Positions 8,562-16,230 of a stretch of DNA of 64,000 nucleotides are shown here, one piece after another; the stretch's first letter is position 1, and each line of letters opens with the position of its first letter. The notes beneath the pieces were generated by a model that made no database searches, was not told where the DNA came from, and worked only from the letters and a program-made list of their open reading frames with translations. The DNA comes from Tessaracoccus sp. OS52. GTDB taxonomy: Bacteria; Actinomycetota; Actinomycetes; Propionibacteriales; Propionibacteriaceae. The stretch is taken from positions 1 through 64,000 of the forward strand of contig NZ_JAJEWM010000004.1 in assembly GCF_020687685.1 (NCBI RefSeq), given 5' to 3'. The position numbers and the translations under genes were made by a program.

Positions 8562-9265
8562 TGCGCGACGGCAGAGCAAAGGCCCAGCCCCGACGCCGTT
8601 GGCGCTGGGTGCGGGTGCTGGCCATCGCGGGCCTCGTCGCGGGCACGGCGCTGGCGGGGATGGTCGTCCACGGCAGCCGGCACACCGCAGCCGGCGCCCA
8701 GGGCCGCGTCCACACCGTCGCCGACGTGCCCGCAACTCCTGTGGCCATGGTTCTGGGAGCACTGGCCCACCCCGACGGCCGGCCTTCGTCCTTCCTGGCC
8801 GCGCGGCTGGACCTCGCCGTCGAGCTGTGGGAGCGGGACACGATCCGGGCGGTCCTGGTGAGCGGCGACGGTTCGGCCGCAGGCAACCACCAGACCGACG
8901 TCATGCGCGACTACCTCACCCGTCGTGGCGTGCCGGCGGACCGGATCGTGACCGACCCGGCCGGCTTCGACACCTACGACTCCTGCGTGCGCGCCCGCGA
9001 CGTCTACGGGGTGGAGCAACTGGTCATCGTCTCGCAGGAGTACCACCTGGCAAGGGCGCTCACCATCTGCCGCGAGATCGGGATCGACGCCGTGGGCGTC
9101 GGCGACGTCTCGGTCAGCGAGCGCCACCCGGTGGCCTACAGCCGTGGCCAGGTGAGGGAGCAGTTCGCCAACCTCAAGATGGAATGGGACCTGTTCACCA
9201 ACCGCCGGCCGCAGCAGGATCCGGTGGATCCCGCTCTGCGGGCGGCGGCAGGCCTCGAGGGCTGA
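8561..9265 (+). CDS. SanA/YdcF/ElyC-type (DUF218) membrane protein
   Basis: A 234-residue protein with an N-terminal signal anchor (RVLAIAGLVAGTALAGMVV, about 17-36) and a single DUF218 Rossmann-like domain outside the membrane. Typical phrases are AMVLGA, AVLVSGDG, TYDSCVRARDVYGV and IVSQEYHLARAL. Relatives SanA and ElyC affect envelope barrier function and vancomycin sensitivity in enterobacteria, but their chemistry is not settled. It starts within the pgi stop (TGATG at 8559-8563), so it is probably translated from the pgi message, and it ends just before a strong hairpin terminator. Confidence 0.8.
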   Translation: MRDGRAKAQPRRRWRWVRVLAIAGLVAGTALAGMVVHGSRHTAAGAQGRVHTVADVPATPVAMVLGALAHPDGRPSSFLAARLDLAVELWERDTIRAVLVSGDGSAAGNHQTDVMRDYLTRRGVPADRIVTDPAGFDTYDSCVRARDVYGVEQLVIVSQEYHLARALTICREIGIDAVGVGDVSVSERHPVAYSRGQVREQFANLKMEWDLFTNRRPQQDPVDPALRAAAGLEG

Positions 9266-9284
9266 CCCGCCCGGAAGCGTGACG

Positions 9285-9318
9285 AAGGGGCCGCCGCACA
9301 GGAGTGCGACGGCCCCTT
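9285..9318. terminator. Bidirectional terminator between the pgi operon and metQ
   Basis: AAGGGGCCGCCGCAC (9285-9299) pairs with GTGCGACGGCCCCTT (9304-9318) across an AGGA loop with one mismatch. It lies between two convergent transcription units and can serve both. Confidence 0.8.
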
Positions 9319-9353
9319 CCGATTGGGCGTGGGCCAGTGCCCGCCAGCTGGGA

Positions 9354-10217
9354 TCAGTTGCTCTCGCCGGGGATCACGTCACCGGAGGGCCACTCCTGCT
9401 TGATGAAGTCGGCCACCTCAGGCGAGTGCAGCAGTTCGTCGAGGATCTCGACGCCGGGGTTCTCGTTGTCGGTGCGCCAGGCCAGGAGGTTGGCGTACGG
9501 GTTGCCCTCGACAGCCTCCACCGCGATGGCCTCGTCGGTGCTCAGACCGGCGGTGAGGATGAAGTTGCCGTTGATCAGGGCCAGGTCGATGGCCGGGTCG
9601 CTGAGCTGCTGCACGACGATCTCGGGGTTGCTCTCCTCGAACTCGAGACCCTTCGGGTTCTGCTCGTCGGTCAGCGTCAGGACGGCGTCCTCCTCGTTGA
9701 TGCCGGTCAGCAGGCCGGCCTCCTCGAGGAGCTTGAGGCCGCGGTACTGGTTGGACGGGTCGTTGGTGATGGCGACGGTGGCGCCGTCGGGCACCGCGTC
9801 GGCGGACTCGTGCTTCTCGGAGAACAGCGCGAACGGCTCGATGTGGATGCCCTCGCCGTGCTCGAACTCGAAGCCCTTCTCCGCGATCTGGTTCTCCAGG
9901 TACGGCAGGTGCTGGAAGTAGTTGGCGTCGAGGTCTCCGGCGGCGAGCGCCTCGTTGGGCAGGACGTAGTCGTCGAACTCGCGGATCTCGAGTTCGATGC
10001 CGGCGTCCGCGGCGAGTTCGTTCTGCACGAACTCGAGGATCTTGGCGTGGGGGAGAGGGCTTGCGCCGACGACGACCTTCGAGACCTCGCCCTCGGCCTG
10101 CGTGGTGAGGGTGCCCTCGGGCTGGGTGGTGGACTCGGGTTCCGCGTCCGCGCCGCAGGCCGTCAGCGCGAGTGCGGCTGCGGCGGAGACTGCGATCAGG
10201 GTGCTGAGCTTGCGCAC
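9354..10217 (-). CDS. metQ: Methionine ABC transporter substrate-binding lipoprotein (MetQ/NlpA)
   Basis: A 287-residue NlpA-family lipoprotein that binds methionine outside the membrane and delivers it to MetI. It has a signal peptide with lipobox LTAC, then the family core: VVGASPLPHAKILEF, NYFQHLPYLE, PFALFSEKH, VAITNDPSN, ALINGNF. The start is taken as the GTG at 10217, because AAGGAAG lies seven bases upstream and the signal peptide begins RKLSTLIAV; an ATG nine codons upstream is also in frame. It is the last gene of metN-metI-metQ, separated from metI by hairpins that may tune its level. Confidence 0.92.
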   Translation of the reverse strand: MRKLSTLIAVSAAAALALTACGADAEPESTTQPEGTLTTQAEGEVSKVVVGASPLPHAKILEFVQNELAADAGIELEIREFDDYVLPNEALAAGDLDANYFQHLPYLENQIAEKGFEFEHGEGIHIEPFALFSEKHESADAVPDGATVAITNDPSNQYRGLKLLEEAGLLTGINEEDAVLTLTDEQNPKGLEFEESNPEIVVQQLSDPAIDLALINGNFILTAGLSTDEAIAVEAVEGNPYANLLAWRTDNENPGVEILDELLHSPEVADFIKQEWPSGDVIPGESN

Positions 10218-10267
10218 AGGTTCTTCCTTACTTCTTGGGGCCAACGACGAGTTGACCGAATTTCTGT

Positions 10268-10303
10268 GGCCACGGGGTGTGGCCGCTCCCGGACGTCCCG
10301 GGA
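10268..10303 (-). promoter_or_regulatory. Intercistronic hairpins between metI and metQ
   Basis: Two short perfect stems lie in the 90-bp gap: GGCCAC (10268-10273) / GTGGCC (10279-10284), and TCCCGG (10287-10292) / CCGGGA (10298-10303). No T-run follows, so mRNA processing or partial attenuation is more likely than full termination. Confidence 0.45.
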
Positions 10304-10307
10304 AGTC

Positions 10308-10991
10308 CTAGCGGTGGTCGACGGCGCGGCTGACCCGGTCGCCGACGAACTGGATCAGCTGCACCATGACGATCAGGACGATGACCGTGATCACCATCAC
10401 GTCCACCTGGTAGCGCTGGAAGCCGTAGTTGTAGGCGAGCCGGCCAAGGCCGCCACCGCCGATGAGCCCCGCCATTGCGGAGTAGCCGACGATGGTGACC
10501 ACCGTCGTCGTGATCCCGGCCACCAGCGTGGGCATGGCTTCGGGGATCAGCACCTTGGTGATGGTCTGCAGCCGCGTCGAACCCATGGCGTGGGCGGCGT
10601 CGATCTTGCCGACGTGGATGTCGCGCAGGGCGGTTTCCACGAGACGGGCGAAAAACGGCACAGCGGCGATGGTCAGGGAGACGCAGGCCGCCAGCGGGCC
10701 GACGGCGGTGCCCACCAGCCAGCGCGTGAACGGGATCAGGGACACCATCAAGATGGCGTAGGGGAAGGACCGGGTGATGTTGACCACGACGGCGGACAGG
10801 ATGAAGTTCGCCGTCCGGTTCTCGGCCATCCCGCCGGGCTGCACCACGTAGAGGATCACACCGAGCGGGAGGCCGAGGGCCACCGTCGCCAGCGACGAGA
10901 TCACCACCATCTGCAGCGTCTCCACCAGTGCGGGGACAAGGGCGTTCTGGATGGCGGGGCTGCCGAAGAGCTGGTTGAGGAAGTCGATCAC
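10308..10991 (-). CDS. metI: Methionine ABC transporter permease (MetI)
   Basis: A 227-residue inner-membrane permease with five or six helices. It matches MetI closely: QMVVISSLATVALGLPLGVIL, SFPYAILMVSLIPFTRWLVGT, the EAA-loop region LRDIHVGKIDAAHAMGST, and GGGGLGRLAYNYGFQRY near the end. Its start overlaps the metN stop by four bases (10988-10991), so the two are translationally coupled. Together with metN and metQ it forms a D/L-methionine importer. Confidence 0.95.
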   Translation of the reverse strand: MIDFLNQLFGSPAIQNALVPALVETLQMVVISSLATVALGLPLGVILYVVQPGGMAENRTANFILSAVVVNITRSFPYAILMVSLIPFTRWLVGTAVGPLAACVSLTIAAVPFFARLVETALRDIHVGKIDAAHAMGSTRLQTITKVLIPEAMPTLVAGITTTVVTIVGYSAMAGLIGGGGLGRLAYNYGFQRYQVDVMVITVIVLIVMVQLIQFVGDRVSRAVDHR

Positions 10992-12010
10992 TCCAGTCCC
11001 TCCGTTCCGGTGGGGAACGCCAGGGAACTGGTGAGCCGCGCGTCGGCGCCCTGCGAGATGAGGGAGTCGATGACGCGCTGCGGGTCGGTGCCGGTGGGCA
11101 CCGCGATCCGCAGGTGCGAGAACGTGGTGCCGGCGAGGTGCTCGACGGACCCGGCGAGGATGTTCAGCTCCGCGCCCACCTCGTTCGACGTGTGCGCCAC
11201 CACCGGCCGGGTGGCGTGCTCGCCGGTGGACAGGACGTCGACCAGCACGCCGTCGACGTTGGACTCAGCCGTGTGCGGTGGGATACCGAGCAGCGCCTGG
11301 CTGAGGCGGCCGTCGAGGCGGCGCACGACGTCGGTCAGTTCCCCGGACTCGACGATGCGGCCCGCATCCAGCAGCGAGACGGATTCGCAGATGGACTTGA
11401 CCACGTGCATCTCGTGGGTGATCACCAGAACGGCGAGACCGTCGCGGCCGCGCAGGGACCGGATCAGCTCCAGGATCTCGTCCGTGGTTCGGGGGTCGAG
11501 GGCTGACGTGGGCTCGTCGCAGAGGAGCACGTCCGGGTCGCTCGCGAGGGCCCGGGCGATGCCGACGCGCTGGCGCATCCCGCCGGAGAGCTGCGCCGGG
11601 TAGGCGCTGCCGGAGTCCCCCAGCCCGACCAGCCCGAGCAGTTCGTCGACCTTCCGCTTGCGGTCCTTGGCCCCGACGCCGATCAGCTCGAGGGGGTATC
11701 CGACGTTGTCGGCGATGGTCCGCGAGTCGAAGAGGTTGGCCTGCTGGAACACCAGGCCGATGCGACGACGAGCCTTGCGCAGGGCGTCGGCGCGGGCGGC
11801 GGTGAGGTCGATGCCGTTGATCTCGATGGTGCCGGAGGTGGGGCGGTCGAGCATCGTCAGGCAGCGCACCAGCGTCGACTTGCCCGCTCCGGAATGGCCA
11901 ATGATGCCGTGGACGGACCCGGACGGCACGGTCAGCGAGACACCGTCGAGCGCGCGGATCTCCCGCTTGCCCTGACGGTAGACCTTGTACAGGTCCTCAA
12001 CCGTGATCAA
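10988..12010 (-). CDS. metN: Methionine ABC transporter ATPase (MetN)
   Basis: A 340-residue ATPase that drives methionine import. Walker A is GHSGAGKST (about 38-46), the signature is LSGGMRQRV and Walker B is VLLCDEPTSAL. The C-terminal NIL/ACT-like regulatory domain (from about 265, with LAGTTFSHLRIAVPTG) binds methionine and inhibits uptake in E. coli MetN. The TTG at 12010 is chosen because AGGAGG precedes it by a few bases and MITVEDLYKVYR is the usual N-terminus; an ATG 16 codons upstream is in frame but less likely. No SAM riboswitch was found in the 118-bp upstream region. Confidence 0.93.
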   Translation of the reverse strand: MITVEDLYKVYRQGKREIRALDGVSLTVPSGSVHGIIGHSGAGKSTLVRCLTMLDRPTSGTIEINGIDLTAARADALRKARRRIGLVFQQANLFDSRTIADNVGYPLELIGVGAKDRKRKVDELLGLVGLGDSGSAYPAQLSGGMRQRVGIARALASDPDVLLCDEPTSALDPRTTDEILELIRSLRGRDGLAVLVITHEMHVVKSICESVSLLDAGRIVESGELTDVVRRLDGRLSQALLGIPPHTAESNVDGVLVDVLSTGEHATRPVVAHTSNEVGAELNILAGSVEHLAGTTFSHLRIAVPTGTDPQRVIDSLISQGADARLTSSLAFPTGTEGLE

Positions 12011-12084
12011 CGTGCCTCCTGGCGGCCAGTGCGAAAAGGCCGCTACGGACCCATTCAATCAACGCCCGGGGGCCTGATCCAATT

Positions 12085-12121
12085 CCTGTCGGCGCAATTC
12101 GCCGTCGGCGCAACCGGCAGG
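12085..12121 (-). terminator. Weak hairpin downstream of the aldo/keto reductase gene
   Basis: CCTGTCGG (12085-12092) can pair with CCGGCAGG (12114-12121) with one mismatch. It lies between the stop of the aldo/keto reductase and the start of metN. Its long loop and missing T-run make it only a candidate. Confidence 0.3.
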
Positions 12122-12128
12122 ACCCCGA

Positions 12129-12959
12129 TCAGGACGGTTCGATCAGGGCCGGGTCGCCGCCGATGCGCACCCCGGTGTCCAGCCCGTCAATGGCCTCCAG
12201 GTGCTCGGAGGTGAGCTTGAGGTCGACGGCGGCGAAGTTGCTCACGATGCGCTCCGGCGTCTTCGACTTCGGGATCGTCACGAAACTGCGGTGCAGGTGC
12301 CACGCGATGATGACCTGCGCCGGGGTGGCGTCGAGCTGCTCGGCGATCTCGACGATGCGCGGGTGCGTCAGGTCCTGCGCCGACCCGAGCGGGCTCCAGC
12401 TCTCGATTCGGACGTCGAGGTCCGAGGTGTGGTTGATCAGGTCGTTGGGCTGGAAGGTGGGGTGCAGCTCGATCTGGTTGATGACCGGGACGATCCCCGT
12501 CTCGTCGACGATGGCGTCCAGGTGCTCGGCGAGGAAGTTGGACACGCCGATGCTGGTGGCCAGACCCTCGGAACGGAAGTCGATCAGCGCCTCCCAGGAC
12601 TCGACGTACTTGTTCTGCTTGGGGCAGGGCCAGTGGATCAGGAACAGGTCCACGTGGTCGAGTCCCAGCTTCTCCAGGCTCCGGGAGATGCCGACGCGTG
12701 CGTTCTCGCGCCCCTGCGCCTTGTTCCACAGCTTCGTGGTGACGAACACCTCGTCGCGGCTCAGCCCCGACTCCGCGATGGCCTGGCCCACGCCCTGCTC
12801 GTTGCGGTAAATGGCAGCCGTGTCGATGTGCCGGTAGCCCGCCTCGAGCGCCGTCAGCGTGGCCGCCTTGGCCTCGTCGTTTGTCATCTGGAACACCCCC
12901 AGCCCGATCTGGGGGATGGTGTGGCCGTCGTTGAACGTCTTGAGCTCAGGGGTGGGCAT
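12129..12959 (-). CDS. Aldo/keto reductase (2,5-diketo-D-gluconate reductase type, AKR5)
   Basis: A 276-residue NADPH-dependent reductase of the AKR barrel. The catalytic tetrad is visible in HIDTAAIYRNE (Asp and Tyr), TTKLWNKAQG (Lys) and FLIHWPCP (His). IPKSKTPERI near the C-terminus is the usual cofactor-phosphate binding segment. The length and N-terminus (TFNDGHTIPQIGLGVFQM) match the 2,5-diketogluconate reductase/DkgA branch, but these enzymes reduce many aldehydes and ketones, so the substrate is open. The ATG at 12959 starts a normal AKR; the frame continues upstream without protein character. Confidence 0.9.
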   Translation of the reverse strand: MPTPELKTFNDGHTIPQIGLGVFQMTNDEAKAATLTALEAGYRHIDTAAIYRNEQGVGQAIAESGLSRDEVFVTTKLWNKAQGRENARVGISRSLEKLGLDHVDLFLIHWPCPKQNKYVESWEALIDFRSEGLATSIGVSNFLAEHLDAIVDETGIVPVINQIELHPTFQPNDLINHTSDLDVRIESWSPLGSAQDLTHPRIVEIAEQLDATPAQVIIAWHLHRSFVTIPKSKTPERIVSNFAAVDLKLTSEHLEAIDGLDTGVRIGGDPALIEPS

Positions 12960-13121
12960 GTCTTCGGGTGGCTCCTTCTTGCGGGGTCGGAGCCCATTCA
13001 ACACCCCCTGCAAAGTTCCCGCAGCCGCAACGGAGCGCGCCAGCCGTCCCGCCGGTGGCAGATTCTCGGGTCCGCGGAGGGCATGCCGCCATAGGATTGG
13101 GGTGGAGGGAACGGTGATTGC

Positions 13122-13538
13122 ATGTCGGAGCAGGTGATCGCCACCAAGTTGGCGGACGCCCTGATCGTCGAGGCGGAGCTGGCGCTCTCGCCTGCAATGG
13201 CACTGCCCTTGGGGAGACGGGTACCCGCCGGGCAGGGAGCGGTGGACTGGGACTGGTTCCGCCGGTTCTACGGCGGCCTCTGGGTGGGAGGGCAGGTCAC
13301 GTTGACTTCCAACCGCATCCGGTTCGCGGCCAACTCGCTCAACAAGATCGTGCGCAGCGGGCCGATGGAGTTCGACGTCGAGTTGCGCCACGTCATCGAG
13401 GTGACGGTCCGGCGTGGCCTGTTTGGCAACGTCATCCACGTCGTGCTCCCCGGCGCGGTGCTGCAGTTGCGCTGCCTGGGCGCGAGGGCCTTCGCGGAGC
13501 AGATCCGCGACGCCATCCGCGATCTCCACCGCCCCTGA
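13122..13538 (+). CDS. Small PH/GRAM-like domain protein
   Basis: A 138-residue soluble protein of unknown function. The middle (GGLWVGGQVTLTSNRIRFAANSLNKIV ... ELRHVIEVTVRRGLFGNVIHVVLPGAVLQLRC) has the alternating beta pattern and VTLTSNRIRF phrase of bacterial PH/GRAM-like domains, followed by a C-terminal helix. No signal peptide or membrane segment is present. The ATG at 13122 has GGAGGG about 13 bases upstream. It sits 49 bp ahead of argS in the same direction and may share its transcript. Confidence 0.6.
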   Translation: MSEQVIATKLADALIVEAELALSPAMALPLGRRVPAGQGAVDWDWFRRFYGGLWVGGQVTLTSNRIRFAANSLNKIVRSGPMEFDVELRHVIEVTVRRGLFGNVIHVVLPGAVLQLRCLGARAFAEQIRDAIRDLHRP

Positions 13539-13586
13539 GCGCCCGTCCGGACCAGCCGTTCAGGCAAACAGATCGGGCGTGGAAGA

Positions 13587-15230
13587 ATGACGCGCATGCA
13601 ATCCTTGCCTGCCCTGCTGGACGATCGCGTCCGAGAAGTCACCGGCGTCGATCCCGAGATGCGTCCGGCCACGAAGCCCCAGTTCGGGCACTTCCAGTCG
13701 AACGTGGCGCTGCGGCTGGCCAAGCAGGAGGGTCGGCCGCCGCGCGAGGTGGCGGCCGAGATCGTCGGGCGCCTGGACGTCTCCGACCTCTGCGAACCCC
13801 TGGAGATCGCAGGGCCGGGCTTCATCAACTTCCGCATCCGCGTCGACGTCCTGGCGCAGGCGGTCACGGCCCTGCTGGAGGACCCGGATGCCGGGCTGAA
13901 CCGCACGTCGCACCCGCAGCGCGTCGTCATCGACTACTCGGCGCCCAACGTCGCCAAGCAGATGCACGTCGGCCACCTGCGCACCACCATCATCGGCGAC
14001 TGCTTCAACCGGGTGCTGTCCGCGCTGGGCAACACCGTCATCCCGCAGAACCACATCGGGGACTGGGGCACGCAGTTCGGCATGCTGATCGAGCAGGTCC
14101 TCGACGAAGGGATCGACGCCGGCTCCCTCACGCTCGCGGAGGCCGACGCCCTCTACAAGCGAGCGGCGGGGCGCTTCCGGGAGGACGACGAGTTCGCCAT
14201 CCGCGCACGGGCCCGCGTGGCGGTGTTCCAGAGCGGCGACGAGCAGTCCCTGGCCATCTGGCAGCAGCTCGTGGACATCTCCAAGCCCGCCTTCAACGAG
14301 GCCTACGAGCGTCTCGGTGTGAAGCTGACCGACGACGACCTCGCCGGCGAGTCCACCTACAACGACGACCTCCCCGTCCTGGTGCGCGAACTGGAGGAGT
14401 CCGGCGTGGCCGTCGTCGACGACGGGGCACTGTGCGTGTTCGTCGACGGGTTCGAGGCCCCCCTGATCGTCCGCAAGAGCGACGGTGGCTACGGCTACGC
14501 CACCACTGACCTGGCCGCGATCCGCCGTCGCGTCCGGGACCTGGGGGCCGACCGCATCATCTACGTCACCGACGCTCGCCAGGCCGGCCACTTCGCGCAG
14601 GTCTTCGCCGCCGCCCGGAAGGCCGGCTTCCTGCCCGACCACGTCACGGCCCAGCACGTCGGCTACGGGATGGTGCTCGGCAGCGACGGCAGGCCGTTCA
14701 AGACGCGCGACGGCTCGGCCGCGACCCTGTCGTCGCTGTTGGACGCTGCGGAGGAGGTGGCGGCCCCGCCGATCGCCCTGGCCGCGATCAAGTACGCCGA
14801 CCTGTCCAGCGGGCTGCAGAAGGACTACGTCTTCGACGTCGACCGCATGGTCCAGACCACCGGCAACACCGGGCCCTATCTGCAGTACGCCCACGCGCGC
14901 ATCTGCCAGATCATGCGCAAGGCGGAGGCCGAGGACATCGGCTACGGGGCCGTCGTCGTGCTGGAGGAGCCTGCCGAGCAGCAACTCGCGCTGCTGCTGA
15001 GCCGCTTCGGTGAGATCGTCGACGAGGTGGCCGTCAGCCTGCAACCGCACAAGCTGTGCGGTTACCTCTACGAACTGGCCGGGGCGTTCTCGGCGTTCTA
15101 CGAGCAGTGTCCCGTGCTCAGGTCGGAGGGCGACGTCCGCTCGTCGCGCCTGGCGATGTGCGCTGCCACCAAGGTGGTCCTGGCCGACGGCCTCGGTCTG
15201 CTGGGGATCGAGGCGCCCGACCGGATGTGA
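13587..15230 (+). CDS. argS: Arginyl-tRNA synthetase
   Basis: A 547-residue class I synthetase that charges tRNA-Arg. It has the N-terminal Add1 domain (to about 100), the HIGH-type motif within PNVAKQMHVGHLRTTIIGD, GDWGTQFGML in the Rossmann core, a KMSK-loop equivalent in LGSDGRPFKTRDG and the C-terminal DALR helix bundle (YLYELAGAFSAFYEQCPVL). The first ATG at 13587 is used; a second in-frame ATG at 13596 is possible. The gene is convergent with ppgK, with only 10 bp between the stops. Confidence 0.97.
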   Translation: MTRMQSLPALLDDRVREVTGVDPEMRPATKPQFGHFQSNVALRLAKQEGRPPREVAAEIVGRLDVSDLCEPLEIAGPGFINFRIRVDVLAQAVTALLEDPDAGLNRTSHPQRVVIDYSAPNVAKQMHVGHLRTTIIGDCFNRVLSALGNTVIPQNHIGDWGTQFGMLIEQVLDEGIDAGSLTLAEADALYKRAAGRFREDDEFAIRARARVAVFQSGDEQSLAIWQQLVDISKPAFNEAYERLGVKLTDDDLAGESTYNDDLPVLVRELEESGVAVVDDGALCVFVDGFEAPLIVRKSDGGYGYATTDLAAIRRRVRDLGADRIIYVTDARQAGHFAQVFAAARKAGFLPDHVTAQHVGYGMVLGSDGRPFKTRDGSAATLSSLLDAAEEVAAPPIALAAIKYADLSSGLQKDYVFDVDRMVQTTGNTGPYLQYAHARICQIMRKAEAEDIGYGAVVVLEEPAEQQLALLLSRFGEIVDEVAVSLQPHKLCGYLYELAGAFSAFYEQCPVLRSEGDVRSSRLAMCAATKVVLADGLGLLGIEAPDRM

Positions 15231-15240
15231 GTGGCTGCGC

Positions 15241-16077
15241 TCAGCTGAGCTTCTCGGGGTCCGGCTGGGTTCGGGAGGCCATTGAGGGCGTCTGCTCGAC
15301 GTCCTCGGTGTGGATCGGGTCGGGGTGCACGATGGCTTCGCGCGCAGCCAGGGCGGCGCCGATGATCCCCGCCCGGTTGCGCATCTTCGCGGGCACGATG
15401 GGGGTGCGCAGCTTCAGCAGCGGCAGGAACTGGTCGCTGTCGCGGGAGACCCCGCCGCCGACGACGAACAGGTCGGGTGAGAACAACATCTCGACGTGGC
15501 TGTAGTAGCGCTGCAGTCGCTTGGCCCATTTCTCGTAGGACAGGCCCTCCTTGTCCTTCACCGACGACGCCGCCCGCTTCTCGGCGTCGTAGCCGTCGAT
15601 CTCGAGGTGGCCCAGTTCCGCGTTGGGGATCAGCACGCCCCGGTAGATCATGGCCGACCCGATCCCGGTGCCCAAGGTGGTCATGATGACCAGGCCCGGG
15701 TGACCCTTGGCCGCGCCGAAGTGCACCTCGGCGAGGCCGGCGGCGTCGGCGTCGTTCACCAGCGTGACGTGGCGTCCGAGGGTGTCGCTGAAGAACTTCT
15801 CCGCCTCCAGTCCTGCCCAGGACTTGTGCAGGTTGGCGATGAACAGCACCTTGCCGTGCACCACCGGGGCGGGGATGGTGAGGCCGATCGGTGAGTCCCC
15901 GAGCGTGTCGGAGAAGTGGTCGATGATCTCGGCGATCACCTTCGCCACGTTTTGGGGCGTCGACTTCTCCGGCGTCGGGATCCTGAACCTGTCGGCCGCG
16001 AAGTCGCCCGCGTCCAGATTCACCGGGGCGCCCTTGATCCCCGAACCGCCGACATCGATGCCAAGAATGTTGCTCAT
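15241..16077 (-). CDS. ppgK: Polyphosphate/ATP glucokinase (ROK family)
   Basis: A 278-residue ROK kinase that phosphorylates glucose, in actinobacteria typically with polyphosphate as well as ATP. Features are GIDVGGSGIKGAPVNLDAGD at the N-terminus, LVNDADAAGLAE with the catalytic Asp, TLGTGIGSAMI for phosphate, and AELGHLEIDG. The zinc CxCGxxGC motif of other ROK kinases is absent, as expected for PpgK. YDAEKRAASSVKDKEGLSYE is characteristic of the PpgK branch. The ATG at 16077 gives a standard start. It feeds glucose-6-phosphate to pgi. Confidence 0.93.
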   Translation of the reverse strand: MSNILGIDVGGSGIKGAPVNLDAGDFAADRFRIPTPEKSTPQNVAKVIAEIIDHFSDTLGDSPIGLTIPAPVVHGKVLFIANLHKSWAGLEAEKFFSDTLGRHVTLVNDADAAGLAEVHFGAAKGHPGLVIMTTLGTGIGSAMIYRGVLIPNAELGHLEIDGYDAEKRAASSVKDKEGLSYEKWAKRLQRYYSHVEMLFSPDLFVVGGGVSRDSDQFLPLLKLRTPIVPAKMRNRAGIIGAALAAREAIVHPDPIHTEDVEQTPSMASRTQPDPEKLS

Positions 16078-16123
16078 GGCCCAAAGCGTAGCGGGACGGC
16101 ACCGTCGGCCACGTGACCCCTGT

Positions 16124-16173
16124 CAAGGGTGGCGCTTGCGGGTCTGAGTTCGGACCCGCAAGCGCCACTCTTG
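16124..16173. repeat. Dispersed palindrome, family A copy 1
   Basis: GTGGCGCTTGCGGGTC (16129-16144) pairs perfectly with GACCCGCAAGCGCCAC (16153-16168). Flanking CAAG (16124-16127) and CTTG (16170-16173) extend the stem. A diverged copy is at 28350-28389. It lies downstream of the PH-domain operon and upstream of ppgK, so it could also act as a terminator, although no T-run follows. Confidence 0.8.
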
Positions 16174-16230
16174 CCGGCGGTTGGTGCACTCAGGCCGCGG
16201 GGGCGCGGCGTAGCTCACCGGTTGGTGCGC

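Noticed and set aside
12011-12128. SAM (S-box) riboswitch upstream of metNIQ
   Set aside because: The region is short and has neither the conserved core words nor the four-helix pattern.
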